Positions 1 through 8,109 of a stretch of 32,300 nt of DNA are shown here, piece after piece. The stretch lies in NCBI GenBank assembly GCA_013821455.1, contig JACDGS010000002.1:1-32300 (forward strand). The letters are read 5' to 3'. The translations under genes were made by a program, and so were the position numbers. Below the pieces are notes generated by a model. It saw nothing but the letters and a program-made list of their open reading frames with translations, had not been told where the DNA came from and searched no databases. The stretch's first letter is position 1. Each line of letters starts with the position of its first letter. The stretch comes from Chthoniobacterales bacterium. Its GTDB lineage: Bacteria; Verrucomicrobiota; Verrucomicrobiia; Chthoniobacterales; UBA10450.

Positions 1-33
1 GGGGAGCCGGAGTCCGATCCTCCGATTCTCCAT

Positions 34-60
34 TCGTTAGGCGTTAGCTTTTCGTTAGGC
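34..60 (+). repeat. Two direct copies of the iterated 9-mer upstream of bufB
   Basis: Exact TCGTTAGGC copies start at 34 and 52, 18 bases apart, and a partial GTTAG lies between them. The second copy ends 6 bases before the bufB ATG. No Shine-Dalgarno sequence is visible there, so the motif occupies the normal ribosome-binding position. A pair with the same 18-base spacing recurs at 19941-19967. Confidence 0.85.
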
Positions 61-66
61 GACTTC

Positions 67-921
67 ATGCCCGCGAATCCGTTCAATAACTTCAACGATC
101 TCGGCATCGGCATCGGCCTGCGCGTGCCGCATTACCAGCATATTCTCGCGAAGAAGCCGGTCGTCGATTGGTTCGAGATCATCTCGGAAAATTTCATGGT
201 CGATGGCGGGCGGCCGCTCGAAGTGCTCGACCAGATTCTCGAGCAATACCGCGTCGTGCAGCACGGCGTGGCGATGTATTTCGGCTCGGCCGATCGGCTT
301 AGTCGCGAACACCTGAAAAAAATCAAACGGCTCGTCAAAAGGACGAACACGCCGTGGCTGAGCGATCACCTCTGCTGGGGCAGCGTCGATGGACGCTACA
401 CGCATGATTTGCTCCCGATGCCTTACACTTTCGCCGCGGCCAAAACCACGGCCGACAACATCCGCGAAGCGAGCGAGTTTCTGGAAGTCCCGATCTGCGT
501 CGAAAACGTGAGCAGCTATACGGAATTCCACGCCTCCGAAATGACCGAGTGGGAATTTCTCTCCGAAGTGGTCGAGAAAGCCGACTGCGGAATCCTGCTC
601 GACGTGAACAACATTTACGTCTCCTCGCAGAATCATAATTTCGATCCCTACGATTATCTGAACAACGTCCCGCATCATCGCGTCGGGCAGATTCACATCG
701 CGGGACATTCCAAGTTCGAAAAATACATCCTCGATACCCACGACCATCCGGTGCTCGATCCGGTCTGGAAGATGTATGCGCACGCCCTCAAGCTCGTCGG
801 CAAAACCGCCACGCTGCTGGAGTGGGACGATCGCATCCCCAGCTTCGACGAAGTCCACCACGAGGCGCTGAAAGCGAACCAGTTTGTCGAAAAACAAACC
901 CAAAGCGCCGCCGCGGCCTAA
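67..921 (+). CDS. bufB: DUF692 multinuclear iron enzyme, bufferin maturase (BufB-like)
   Basis: This 284-aa protein is a full-length DUF692 (MbnB/TglH superfamily) enzyme. These TIM-barrel enzymes bind two or three irons and oxidise cysteines of ribosomally made peptides; the bufferin branch turns cysteines of a DUF2282-type precursor into copper-binding heterocycles. The family hallmarks appear in order: GIGLR then HY near the N-terminus, FEIISENF, HGVAMYFGS, LSDHLCW, HDLLPMPY, VENVSSY, LLDVNN, IHIAGH, DTHDHPV and TLLEWDD, which together supply the His, Asp, Glu and Asn metal ligands. The downstream DUF2063 and DoxX genes give the BufB-BufC-BufD order, so a BufA precursor is expected just upstream of base 1. 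The stop TAA lies inside a GCCTAACGA motif. The domain assignment is firm; the exact product is inferred from context. Confidence 0.9.
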   Translation: MPANPFNNFNDLGIGIGLRVPHYQHILAKKPVVDWFEIISENFMVDGGRPLEVLDQILEQYRVVQHGVAMYFGSADRLSREHLKKIKRLVKRTNTPWLSDHLCWGSVDGRYTHDLLPMPYTFAAAKTTADNIREASEFLEVPICVENVSSYTEFHASEMTEWEFLSEVVEKADCGILLDVNNIYVSSQNHNFDPYDYLNNVPHHRVGQIHIAGHSKFEKYILDTHDHPVLDPVWKMYAHALKLVGKTATLLEWDDRIPSFDEVHHEALKANQFVEKQTQSAAAA

Positions 922-1894
922 CGAACAAGGAGCGGCGGTTTTAAACCGCCGTGCCCCGGCGCTTACAAAGCGCCGCTCCTTGCCTGTTACCTCCCGCGCG
1001 CAACTCAAAGAACTGCAGTCGCTCATGGCGACGGCTGTCTTCCGTCCGCTGAACGCGCGCGACGGCATGCAGTCGCGCTGGACCGACGGCAGCAGCACCG
1101 CCGCGGTCGCGGAGAGCTTCATGAAGCCTAACGATCGCCTAACGAGCTTCGAGCGGCTGGAGATTTACAACCGCGTCTATTGGTTCCGCGTTCTCGATTG
1201 CCTCTACGAAGACTACCCGGCCTTGCGCGCGATTGTGGGCGACAAAAAATTCATGAAACTCGCCACGGCTTACCTGGCGAAATATCCCTCCGAATCGTTC
1301 ACCCTGCGCAACCTCGGTTCGCGTCTCGAAAAATTCCTCCGCGAAGAGCCAAACTGGATTGCGCCTAACGAGGAGCTCGCGCTCGACATGGTCCGCTTCG
1401 AGTGGGCGCAAGTGGTCGCGTTCGACGATGCCGCGCTCCCGAAAATCACGACCGACGATCTGCTCGATACGCCGCCGGATAAATTACGGCTCGGTCTGCA
1501 GCCCTACATCTCGCTCCTCGAATTGAACTACGGCGTCGATAAGTTTTTCGCCGCGGTAAAGAAGCGGGAAGGCGACGTCCTCCGCGGCGAAACGAGCAAC
1601 ACGCCCGACGCCATGCCACAGGCGCCGAACCGCAAACGCCGCCCGCGCCTGCCGAAACACGAACGCGTTTACCTCCTCGTTCATCGTTACGACAACATGC
1701 TTTACTACAAACGGCTCGAGCCTGAAGCGTTCGGCATCCTGCAGGGTTTTCGCGACGGCCTGACCGTGGAAGAAAGTTGCGTCGCCGCGCTCTCAGATTC
1801 CAAACGCCACGACGTCGATTGGTCGCGCCAGATCCAGGAATGGTTCCACGACTGGTCGGCCCTCGGCTGGTTTTGCCAGGACAAAAAATCATGA
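884..1894 (+). CDS. bufC: DUF2063 protein, bufferin partner (BufC-like)
   Basis: This is a DUF2063 (COG3219) family protein, the usual partner of DUF692 enzymes, thought to help recognise or deliver the precursor peptide. The conserved region starts at about residue 40 (AQLKELQSLM) and runs through YNRVYWFRVLDCLYEDYPALR to a C-terminal part ending DWSALGWFC. The listed start is a TTG at 884 that overlaps bufB by 38 bases. Codons from about 927 to 981 are read through a palindromic element, so the N-terminal segment EQGAAVLNRRAPALTKRRSL is repeat-encoded rather than family sequence. In-frame alternatives are TTG 980, at the edge of the repeat, and ATG 1025. The stop overlaps the next gene in ATGA. 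The family call is strong; the start is uncertain. Confidence 0.85.
   Translation: MSKNKPKAPPRPNEQGAAVLNRRAPALTKRRSLPVTSRAQLKELQSLMATAVFRPLNARDGMQSRWTDGSSTAAVAESFMKPNDRLTSFERLEIYNRVYWFRVLDCLYEDYPALRAIVGDKKFMKLATAYLAKYPSESFTLRNLGSRLEKFLREEPNWIAPNEELALDMVRFEWAQVVAFDDAALPKITTDDLLDTPPDKLRLGLQPYISLLELNYGVDKFFAAVKKREGDVLRGETSNTPDAMPQAPNRKRRPRLPKHERVYLLVHRYDNMLYYKRLEPEAFGILQGFRDGLTVEESCVAALSDSKRHDVDWSRQIQEWFHDWSALGWFCQDKKS
927..981. repeat. Cloverleaf-like palindromic element at the bufB/bufC junction
   Basis: An outer stem pairs AAGGAGCGGCG (927-937) with CGCCGCTCCTT (971-981). Two inner hairpins lie within it: CGGCGGTTT/AAACCGCCG around 933-951, and CGGCGCTT/AAGCGCCG around 957-974. The outer and inner stems share bases, so alternative folds compete. 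The element begins 5 bases after the bufB stop codon and is translated in frame if bufC starts at 884. Confidence 0.8.
1126..1145 (-). repeat. Tandem pair of the iterated 9-mer inside bufC
   Basis: Two exact GCCTAACGA copies start at 1126 and 1137, an 11-base period of about one helical turn. Because 11 is not a multiple of three, they are read in different frames: the first encodes Pro-Asn-Asp and the second Leu-Thr. Confidence 0.85.
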
Positions 1895-2367
1895 GCGCCG
1901 CCCAAAAATTTTACCGGCTCCTCATTGCTATCGGGAGCAGCCTGCAATCCCCCTTCCTCCTCGTCATTCGCCTCTACTGGGGCTGGCAATTTTTCCTCGC
2001 CGGCAAAGGCAAACTCTCCGATCTCGAAAAACCAACGCAGTTTTTCCAAAGTCTCGGAATTCTTTTCCCGCACGCGCAGGCCATCCTCGCCGGCGCGACT
2101 GAATGTTTCGGTGGCCTGCTCCTGCTCATCGGCCTGGCTTCGCGCCTGATTTCCATCCCGCTGATGATTCTGCTGAGCGTCGCCTATCTCACCGCCGATC
2201 TGCCGCTGGTAAAAGGGATCTTCACCGATCCGGATAAGTTTCTCGCGGCCGACGAATTTCTTTTTCTTTTCGTGGTCGTGATCGTCTTCATTTTCGGCCC
2301 GGGAAAATTTTCCGTCGATTGGCTGTTGCAGCGGAAGTTTGCCGAACCGTCGTCTCGTCGCGCATAG
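1891..2367 (+). CDS. bufD: DoxX-family membrane protein (BufD-like)
   Basis: This 158-aa protein starts at the ATG that overlaps the bufC stop (ATGA); longer in-frame versions would lie entirely inside bufC. It has the four-helix DoxX pattern: a first helix ending in RLYWGWQFFLAGKGKL, then AILAGATECFGGLLLLIGL, then IPLMILLSVAYLTA, and a last helix FLFLFVVVIVFIFGPG followed by a short charged tail. DoxX proteins are small inner-membrane proteins found with redox enzymes and are the fourth member of bufferin operons. A role in the electron supply or membrane coupling of the maturation system is inferred. Spacing and order support co-transcription with bufB and bufC. Confidence 0.85.
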   Translation: MSAAQKFYRLLIAIGSSLQSPFLLVIRLYWGWQFFLAGKGKLSDLEKPTQFFQSLGILFPHAQAILAGATECFGGLLLLIGLASRLISIPLMILLSVAYLTADLPLVKGIFTDPDKFLAADEFLFLFVVVIVFIFGPGKFSVDWLLQRKFAEPSSRRA

Positions 2368-2373
2368 GACGTT

Positions 2374-4551
2374 TTGCCAGTCGTTAGGCCAACGTTAGGC
2401 CAGGTTTTCGCGCTGAGCCTGCTCGGGCTGGCCGCGGTCCTCGCGCTGCTTTTTTTTGCGGTCTTTCATCTTTCGCTCGAGACCACGATCGCCAGCTCCG
2501 AACGAATCCGCGACGGCGCCAGCCGCGAGATCAGCGAGCGCGTCGCTGGGTTCCTCGCGAAAGCGCCGGCCGCCGCCGCTCAATTCCAGGAGGAAACCGA
2601 TCGCGGTTTGGTCAACGCGGGCGATCCGCTCGCGGTCGAGTCCGCTCTTTTCGTGCTGCTCCTGTCCACGCCCGACATTTCCGAGGCGACATTTACCTAC
2701 GGAAAACAAATGGGTTTCGATCAAAACGGGCTCCTGCAACTCGCGCCCGCTCCGCGCGGTCAGGTCAGTGTGGTGCGCGCTTCGAGCTCGAAGGACGACG
2801 ACCGATTTTGGAGCCGCCAACTCCAGCAGGAGAACGGCGCGTTCGTGGCGGACCGGCGCGAGCTGAACGCCGGTTCATCTTTCTCCACCGCTCCGCTCCG
2901 TCGCGAATCCGGCGAGAAAATTCCCGACCCGACAGCGCATGCCACCTTCATCACGCCGGCGCGGAAAGATTTTTCCGGTCAACTTTTGTGGAGCGATTTG
3001 CATTGGTCGCAGCTCGACGCCGCCTTGCCCGAGGCGCAGCGGCGCGCGGAAGTGAGCGTGCAACAAGTGGTGACCGACGCGGCGGGAAACTTTGCCGGCG
3101 TCCTGCGCGTGGGACTGCTCCTGAAACAACTCGATCGCGCGGTGCAGTTGCAAATCGCGCCGAGCGGCCAACCCGAACCGCATCGCATTTTCCTCTGCGA
3201 CGCCGCGGGCCATCTCATCACCCGCGTTTCGCCTAACGACCGTCTCGAGGAGAGGAACGGCGATCTGCGCATCGCGCCGGCTCACCTTCCGCCGGAAATC
3301 ATCGCGGCTGTTTCCGAACCGATGCTCCGCGCCGTCAGCGAAAAAAATCCGAGCAGCTCCGGGATGTTCCGTTTCCAGGGCGAAGAATATCTGACCACTT
3401 TCCGCGCGCTCCCCGGAACGCAGGATTGGATCGTCGGGATCGTCGTTCCTCGTTCCTATTACGTCGGCCGGCTGACCACGATTCGCGACGAATTGCTCGC
3501 GGTCTCGTTCGGCATGATGGCCCTGCTCATCGCCGGCGGCAGCTTCATTTTGCGTCGCGTGCAGCGCGCGCACGGACAGATCGTGCACGAGAGCCTAACG
3601 ATGAACGCGTTTGAATTTTCGCCTTCCCCGACTTCGGCGCCCTTCCGCGATGTCAGCGAAGTTTTGGAGAGTCTGGAGAAAGCCAAGACCGCGATGCGCG
3701 CGATGAGCAAATACGTGCCGGTCGATCTGGTGCGCCGGCTTTACCGAAGCAAAACCGAGCCGATCCTCGGCGCGGAATTGATGGAGATCGCGATCATGTT
3801 TACCGACGTGCAGGATTTCACGACGCACTCGGAGCGGCTCGCGCCTAACGAACTCGCGACCGCGCTCGGCAGTTACCTGCAACTGATGGTCGGAATCATC
3901 CAGCAGGAGACCGGCGGCACGATCGATAAATTCATCGGCGACGCGATCATGACTTTCTGGAACGCGCCCGAGCCGGTGGCCGAGCCCGCGCGCATGGCTT
4001 GTCTCGCGGCGTTGCGCTGCCGGGCCGCGAGCCACGCTCTGACGCAGTCGCCCGCCTGGAAAGAGTTGCCGCCTTTTGAGACGCGCTTCGGTCTGCACCA
4101 CGACGAAGCGCTCGTCGGTCATTTCGGCGCGCCCGACCGGATGAATTACACCGCGATCGGCGACGCCGTGAATCTCGCTTCGCGTCTCGAAGGATTAAAC
4201 AAACAGTACGGCACCAGCATCATCGCAAGCTATCGCATCGTGGTCGCAACGGGCGCGCAATTCGACTTCCGCCTGCTCGATAAGGTTGCCGTGAAAGGCA
4301 AATCCGACGCGATCAAAATCTACGAATTGCTCGGCGAGAAAGGTGAAGCCGACGCGATGCGCGAGACGGTTACGACCTACGAAGATGCTTTCGCTTTCTA
4401 CAACGCGCGGAATTTTTCCGAGGCCGCGCACCTCCTAGCTTCGTTGCCTAACGACGCGCCGGCTCGCATCCTGCTCGAACGCTGCCGGGCGTATCAAGAA
4501 GAGCCGCCGCCGGCGGATTGGGACGGCGTTTACATTTCCATGTCGAAATGA
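2374..4551 (+). CDS. Membrane sensor class III adenylate cyclase
   Basis: This 725-aa protein has a first membrane helix at about residues 10-30 and an extracytoplasmic sensor region of about 330 residues, probably Cache-like. A second helix follows at about 374-391, then a linker and a class III nucleotide cyclase domain at about 470-650. The catalytic residues are present: metal-binding D478 (FTDVQDF) and D523 (KFIGDAIMTFW), substrate Lys K519, Thr593 at the base-recognition position, and transition-state N600 and R604 (IGDAVNLASR). Lys plus Thr favours ATP, so the product is probably cAMP. The only possible start is TTG 2374, because an in-frame TAG (the bufD stop) lies 9 bases upstream and no other start precedes the first helix. 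The first ten codons run through two copies of the iterated motif. Its link to the bufferin genes is unproven. Confidence 0.88.
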   Translation: MPVVRPTLGQVFALSLLGLAAVLALLFFAVFHLSLETTIASSERIRDGASREISERVAGFLAKAPAAAAQFQEETDRGLVNAGDPLAVESALFVLLLSTPDISEATFTYGKQMGFDQNGLLQLAPAPRGQVSVVRASSSKDDDRFWSRQLQQENGAFVADRRELNAGSSFSTAPLRRESGEKIPDPTAHATFITPARKDFSGQLLWSDLHWSQLDAALPEAQRRAEVSVQQVVTDAAGNFAGVLRVGLLLKQLDRAVQLQIAPSGQPEPHRIFLCDAAGHLITRVSPNDRLEERNGDLRIAPAHLPPEIIAAVSEPMLRAVSEKNPSSSGMFRFQGEEYLTTFRALPGTQDWIVGIVVPRSYYVGRLTTIRDELLAVSFGMMALLIAGGSFILRRVQRAHGQIVHESLTMNAFEFSPSPTSAPFRDVSEVLESLEKAKTAMRAMSKYVPVDLVRRLYRSKTEPILGAELMEIAIMFTDVQDFTTHSERLAPNELATALGSYLQLMVGIIQQETGGTIDKFIGDAIMTFWNAPEPVAEPARMACLAALRCRAASHALTQSPAWKELPPFETRFGLHHDEALVGHFGAPDRMNYTAIGDAVNLASRLEGLNKQYGTSIIASYRIVVATGAQFDFRLLDKVAVKGKSDAIKIYELLGEKGEADAMRETVTTYEDAFAFYNARNFSEAAHLLASLPNDAPARILLERCRAYQEEPPPADWDGVYISMSK
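2381..2400 (+). repeat. Tandem pair of the iterated motif at the cyclase start
   Basis: TCGTTAGGC at 2381 is followed by CGTTAGGC at 2393, with the cores 11 bases apart. Both lie within the first nine codons after the TTG start, encoding Val-Arg and Leu-Gly, and so form the translation-initiation region of the cyclase. Confidence 0.85.
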
Positions 4552-4575
4552 GTCCGGGAAAAACTCCGGCTCGTA

Positions 4576-6375
4576 ATGAATAAGAAGAAAATGAAAAGTA
4601 TCCTGCGCCGCTGGGCGTTCCTTAGTCTCGCCTTTGCGGCGCTCGTCGCGCGGCCCGTTTCGGCTGCGGAAAAGCCGGCCATCGAATGGCACGAATGGTC
4701 CGACGATATCTTCGCGCAGGCGCAGAAAGAGCATCGTTTCGTCCTGCTCGATCTCGAAGCCGTCTGGTGTCACTGGTGCCACGTCATGGACGTCGAGACT
4801 TACGCCGATCCGAAGGTGATCGAACTCGTTAGGGCGAAATATCTCGCGGTCAAAGTCGATCAGGATTCGCGGCCCGATATTTCGAATCGCTACGAAGATT
4901 ACGGCTGGCCGGCGACGGTCGTGTTCAACAGCGACGGCAGCGAGATCGTGAAGCGCCAGGGTTATCTGCCGCCGAAGATGATGGCCTCAATGTTGCAGGC
5001 GATCATCGACGATCCCTCGCCGGGGCCTTCGATCACGAAGGAAACGCCGCTCGAGCCGGCGAGCGGCGTTGGCCTAACGACCGCGCAGCGCAAGAAACTC
5101 GAGCAGGAACTGCGCGCAGATTACGACTCGAAAAATAAAGGCTGGGGCACGGTGCAGAAGTTTCTCGACTGGGACATCATCGAGTTTTGCCTCGAGCAAA
5201 CCATCGCGGGAAATCACGAGTTCGAGAAGATGGCGCGCGAGACGCTCGACGCGCAGTTGCAGTTGATCGATCCGGGCTGGGGCGGGGTCTATCAATATTC
5301 GACCGACGGCGATTGGCAGCATCCGCACTTCGAAAAGATCATGCAGTTCCAGGCGGAGAACCTGCGCATTTACGCCGAAGCCTACGCGCTCTGGCAGGAC
5401 CCGAAATATCTCGCCGCCGCCCAGCACATCCGCGAATACCTGCGCAATTTCCTCACCAGTCCGGAGGGCGCTTTCTACACCAGCCAGGATGCCGATCTGG
5501 TCGAAGGCGAACACTCGGCCGATTACTTCGCGCTCGACGACAAGGCGCGCCGCGCCAAGGGAATTCCGCGGGTCGATCAGCATATTTACACGCGCGAAAA
5601 CGGTTGGGCGATCAACGCGCTCGCGACTTTAGCGGCGGTCACGGGCGACGCCGGCACGCTGGCGGAGGCGACGCGCGCGGCGGACTGGATCGTCGCGCAT
5701 CGTTCGTTAGGCGGCGGCGGTTTCAGCCACGATGAGAAAGATCCGGGCGGTCCGTATTTTGGAGATCAGGTTTATCTCGCGCGCGCTTTTCTGAAGCTCT
5801 ACGAAACGACCGCCGACCGGAAATGGCTGCAACACGCGACAGAGACGGCGCAGTTCGCAGCCGATCATTTTCAAAGCAACGCCGGTTATGTCGCCTTCAC
5901 TGGTTCGTTAGGCAAAAAGCTCGCGCCCAAACCGCAGGTGGATGAGAACACGGCCTTCGCGCGCCTAACGAATGAGTTGAATTTCTGCACCGGCAATGCG
6001 GCGGACCGCGGCCGGGCGGAGCACGCGATGCATTATCTCGCTGCGCCCGGCGTCGCGGCGCGGCGCGGATTTTTGGTCGGCGGCATTTTGCTGGCCGATC
6101 GCGAATTGAGCCGGCCGCCATTGCACCTAACGATCATCGGCGCGAAGGACGACCCGAAAGCGCATGAGCTTTTCGCGGCCGCGCTGCGTCAGCCCGCGCC
6201 CTACAAGCGGTTGGAATGGTGGGATACCAAAGAAGGCCCGCTCCCGAATCCCGACGTGGAATATCCGACGTTCGATCGCGCGGCGGCATTTGTTTGCACG
6301 GAGAAGAATTGTTCCGCGCCGATCTTCGACGAGGCGAAAATCGGCGGGTTCATTAAGCGCTCCCATACGCGATGA
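4576..6375 (+). CDS. Exported thioredoxin-fold DUF255 protein (YyaL/SPATA20-like)
   Basis: This 599-aa protein starts with a basic, hydrophobic signal peptide that probably ends at VSAAEK (about residue 31). A thioredoxin-like DUF255 domain follows (about 35-150) with the family signature at 64-69, W-C65-H-W-C68-H then VMD. The rest is an alpha/alpha-barrel six-hairpin region typical of YyaL proteins. Family members usually have around 650-700 residues and are usually annotated as cytoplasmic, so the export signal and slightly short length are notable. The biochemical role of the family is not settled. The stop overlaps msrA by four bases, which suggests shared envelope redox work. Iterated-motif copies lie inside at 5072, 5704, 5905 and 5963. 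Confidence 0.85.
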   Translation: MNKKKMKSILRRWAFLSLAFAALVARPVSAAEKPAIEWHEWSDDIFAQAQKEHRFVLLDLEAVWCHWCHVMDVETYADPKVIELVRAKYLAVKVDQDSRPDISNRYEDYGWPATVVFNSDGSEIVKRQGYLPPKMMASMLQAIIDDPSPGPSITKETPLEPASGVGLTTAQRKKLEQELRADYDSKNKGWGTVQKFLDWDIIEFCLEQTIAGNHEFEKMARETLDAQLQLIDPGWGGVYQYSTDGDWQHPHFEKIMQFQAENLRIYAEAYALWQDPKYLAAAQHIREYLRNFLTSPEGAFYTSQDADLVEGEHSADYFALDDKARRAKGIPRVDQHIYTRENGWAINALATLAAVTGDAGTLAEATRAADWIVAHRSLGGGGFSHDEKDPGGPYFGDQVYLARAFLKLYETTADRKWLQHATETAQFAADHFQSNAGYVAFTGSLGKKLAPKPQVDENTAFARLTNELNFCTGNAADRGRAEHAMHYLAAPGVAARRGFLVGGILLADRELSRPPLHLTIIGAKDDPKAHELFAAALRQPAPYKRLEWWDTKEGPLPNPDVEYPTFDRAAAFVCTEKNCSAPIFDEAKIGGFIKRSHTR

Positions 6376-6971
6376 AACTGACGTTTTTAGTTGCGGCGTT
6401 TCTCACGCTGGTAAGCGGATTACCGGCACAAACAGCTCCCGTGAAAACGGAGAAGGCCGTTTTCGCCGGCGGATGTTTTTGGTGCATGCAACCGCCATTC
6501 GATCACGCGCCCGGTGTGATCTCGACGACGGTCGGTTACGCGGGCGGCGCGGAACCAAACCCCACCTATCGCCAGGTCTCCTCCGGCGAAACGGGTCATC
6601 GCGAGGCGATCGAGGTCACCTTCGATCCGGCGAAAACGAGCTACGCGAAGATGCTGGAAGTCTTTTGGCAGAACATCGATCCGATTCAAACTGACGGGCA
6701 GTTTCACGATATCGGCGCGCAGTACACGAGCGCGATTTTTTACAGCGACGACGAGCAGCGGAAAGCGGCCGAAGAGTCCAAGGAAGCGCTGGCAAAATCC
6801 GGGAAATTCCAAAAGCCGATCGCGACCGTGATTTTGCCCGGCGGCAAGTTTTGGCCAGCCGAGGAATATCATCAAAAATATTATCTCAAGAACCGGATGT
6901 CTTACGGCATGTATCATTTCGCTTCGGGACGCGATTCGTTTAAGCGGCGTTACTGGGGCGCGACGCCCTAG
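6372..6971 (+). CDS. msrA: Exported peptide-methionine (S)-S-oxide reductase
   Basis: This 199-aa MsrA reduces the S form of methionine sulfoxide in oxidised proteins. A signal peptide of about 20 residues (hydrophobic core FLVAAFLTLVSGLPA) implies action outside the cytoplasm. The catalytic motif GGCFWC places the nucleophilic cysteine at C35, followed by W37 and C38. The conserved stretches VGYAGG, PTYRQVSSGETGHREA, FHDIGAQYTSAIF and AEEYHQKYY are all present, so the core is complete. The start overlaps the preceding DUF255 gene (ATGA), so the two are probably translated together. MsrA needs a thiol donor, and the neighbouring thioredoxin-fold protein is a candidate partner, which is inference. 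A long palindrome follows downstream. Confidence 0.95.
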   Translation: MKLTFLVAAFLTLVSGLPAQTAPVKTEKAVFAGGCFWCMQPPFDHAPGVISTTVGYAGGAEPNPTYRQVSSGETGHREAIEVTFDPAKTSYAKMLEVFWQNIDPIQTDGQFHDIGAQYTSAIFYSDDEQRKAAEESKEALAKSGKFQKPIATVILPGGKFWPAEEYHQKYYLKNRMSYGMYHFASGRDSFKRRYWGATP

Positions 6972-7003
6972 CGGTTCGTAGCACCAGAAGCGCGAGTCGT
7001 CGG

Positions 7004-7128
7004 CTGGGGAGCGCACGCGCCTCGCGTGCTGGCGATGGCGCCCCGCCATCGCGAACTTTAGTCACGTTGCGAAAAGCCTGTTTTGGCGAGGCGCCAAAAC
7101 CAGCACGCGAGGCGCGTGCGCTCCCCAG
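7004..7128. repeat. Long palindromic element with perfect 29-bp arms
   Basis: The left arm 7004-7032 and right arm 7100-7128 are perfect 29-base inverted repeats. Inside are two smaller hairpins: CGATGGCG/GCCATCG near 7034-7051 and TTTTGGCG/CGCCAAAA near 7081-7099. It fills most of the 284-base gap between msrA and the cupin gene. It belongs to the same family as the element at 9682-9834 and may act as a terminator or mRNA-end stabiliser here. The rest of the gap (7129-7255) holds one exact iterated motif at 7184, a degenerate copy 10 bases on, and no recognisable gene. Confidence 0.9.
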
Positions 7129-7255
7129 AGCCGCGCTTTTACTCACGTTTCATCCGATACGAGACCGTAGCCCACAATTACACTCGTTAGGCAAGGTTAG
7201 GCCGACGGCGGGGAATAAAGGTGCGGCGGGAGACTCTCAAAGCCGATACTGAAAT

Positions 7256-7585
7256 ATGAAATTGACTCATATCTTCAACGCCGGGTCCGGATTCAAAGTG
7301 CTCGAGACGACCGAACGCAGCCAGACTGGCCTGCTTACTTTGGATAAGGGCGAAGCGAGCAACGACGACCCGAGCGTGCACCAGGATAGCGACCAGGTGC
7401 TGGTCGTTCTGCAAGGCGAAGTGACGGCCGAAATCGCCGACGAAAGCGCGGTTATGAAAACCGGCGATGCGGTCGTGGTTCCCGCGAAAACTCCGCACAA
7501 GTTCATCAACAAAGGCGAGGAACGTGTCGTCACTTTCAGCGTCTATGCGGGTCCCGCTTTTCCTCCCGACAAGAAGAGTGACTGA
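7256..7585 (+). CDS. Small single-domain cupin protein
   Basis: This 109-aa protein is a one-domain cupin. It has a conserved-barrel pattern with HQDSDQVLVVLQGEVTAEI in the first cupin motif and GDAVVVPAKTPHKFIN in the second. A His from the first motif and the His of TPHKF are likely metal ligands, while other canonical ligands are not clearly present. Cupins of this size are usually small-molecule-binding or isomerase-like proteins, and the substrate cannot be read from the sequence. A YagU-like membrane protein gene follows after a 3-base gap, so the two are probably co-transcribed. No signal peptide is seen. Confidence 0.8.
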   Translation: MKLTHIFNAGSGFKVLETTERSQTGLLTLDKGEASNDDPSVHQDSDQVLVVLQGEVTAEIADESAVMKTGDAVVVPAKTPHKFINKGEERVVTFSVYAGPAFPPDKKSD

Positions 7586-7588
7586 CGT

Positions 7589-8086
7589 ATGAATTCAGAA
7601 GAAATAGATTCCAAGGCGGCCTCGATCGGTGTCGCGCAGACGTTTCTCATCGGTCTGGCCGGCGGCGTGGTCGCGACGGCGGTGAAGACGCTCTGTGAGA
7701 TCATCTCGCCCCCGCGCGCACCGGGCGTGCCGTCGCCGTTAGGCAACGTGATCGATGCGGTGGCGATGCTGACCACCGGACATCCGCTCCCGGAAGCGAC
7801 CAAGCATTGGGCGGAGCCGGTTGTGCATTTTCTTTTCGGGATGGGCGCAGGCGCGGTTTACGCGCTGCTGGTGCGGAAGATTCCGCTCGTGCGGTGGGGC
7901 TACGGCGTGCTCTTTGGCATCGCTTTCTGGCTGGGCGCGCACGAGATCATTTTGCCGCTGATGAACCTTTCACCGACGCCCGCGCAGATGACGCTTTGGG
8001 AACAGGGCAACGAATTCGTCTCCCACATTTTCTTTGGTCTCTCGCTCGAGTTCGCGCGCCGCTTTTTTGTGCGGAAAGCGGCCTAA
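7589..8086 (+). CDS. DUF1440 (YagU-like) membrane protein
   Basis: This 165-aa protein has about four hydrophobic helices (TFLIGLAGGVVATAVKTL, VVHFLFGMGAGAVYALLV, YGVLFGIAFWLGAHEIILPL and the helix near IFFGLSLEFARRFF). The pattern GLAGGVVATAVKTLCE followed by PP near residue 40, and WLGAHEIILPLMNL later, fits the DUF1440/YagU family of inner-membrane proteins. E. coli YagU has been linked to acid resistance. The stop TAA sits inside GCCTAACCA, a near-copy of the iterated motif. The gene lies between the cupin and a GMC oxidoreductase, all on the same strand, but its role here is unknown. Confidence 0.75.
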   Translation: MNSEEIDSKAASIGVAQTFLIGLAGGVVATAVKTLCEIISPPRAPGVPSPLGNVIDAVAMLTTGHPLPEATKHWAEPVVHFLFGMGAGAVYALLVRKIPLVRWGYGVLFGIAFWLGAHEIILPLMNLSPTPAQMTLWEQGNEFVSHIFFGLSLEFARRFFVRKAA

Positions 8087-8109
8087 CCAATTTTGCTTCT
8101 CGTTAGGCG

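Noticed and set aside
55-1122. Long open frame on the minus strand opposite bufB (355 codons)
   Set aside because: It is a shadow of a well-supported DUF692 gene. Long antisense frames are common at this GC content, and the translation has no recognisable domain.
7004-7252. Small ORFs in the msrA-cupin gap, on both strands
   Set aside because: They are translations of the palindromic element, of a kind often mis-annotated as short genes.
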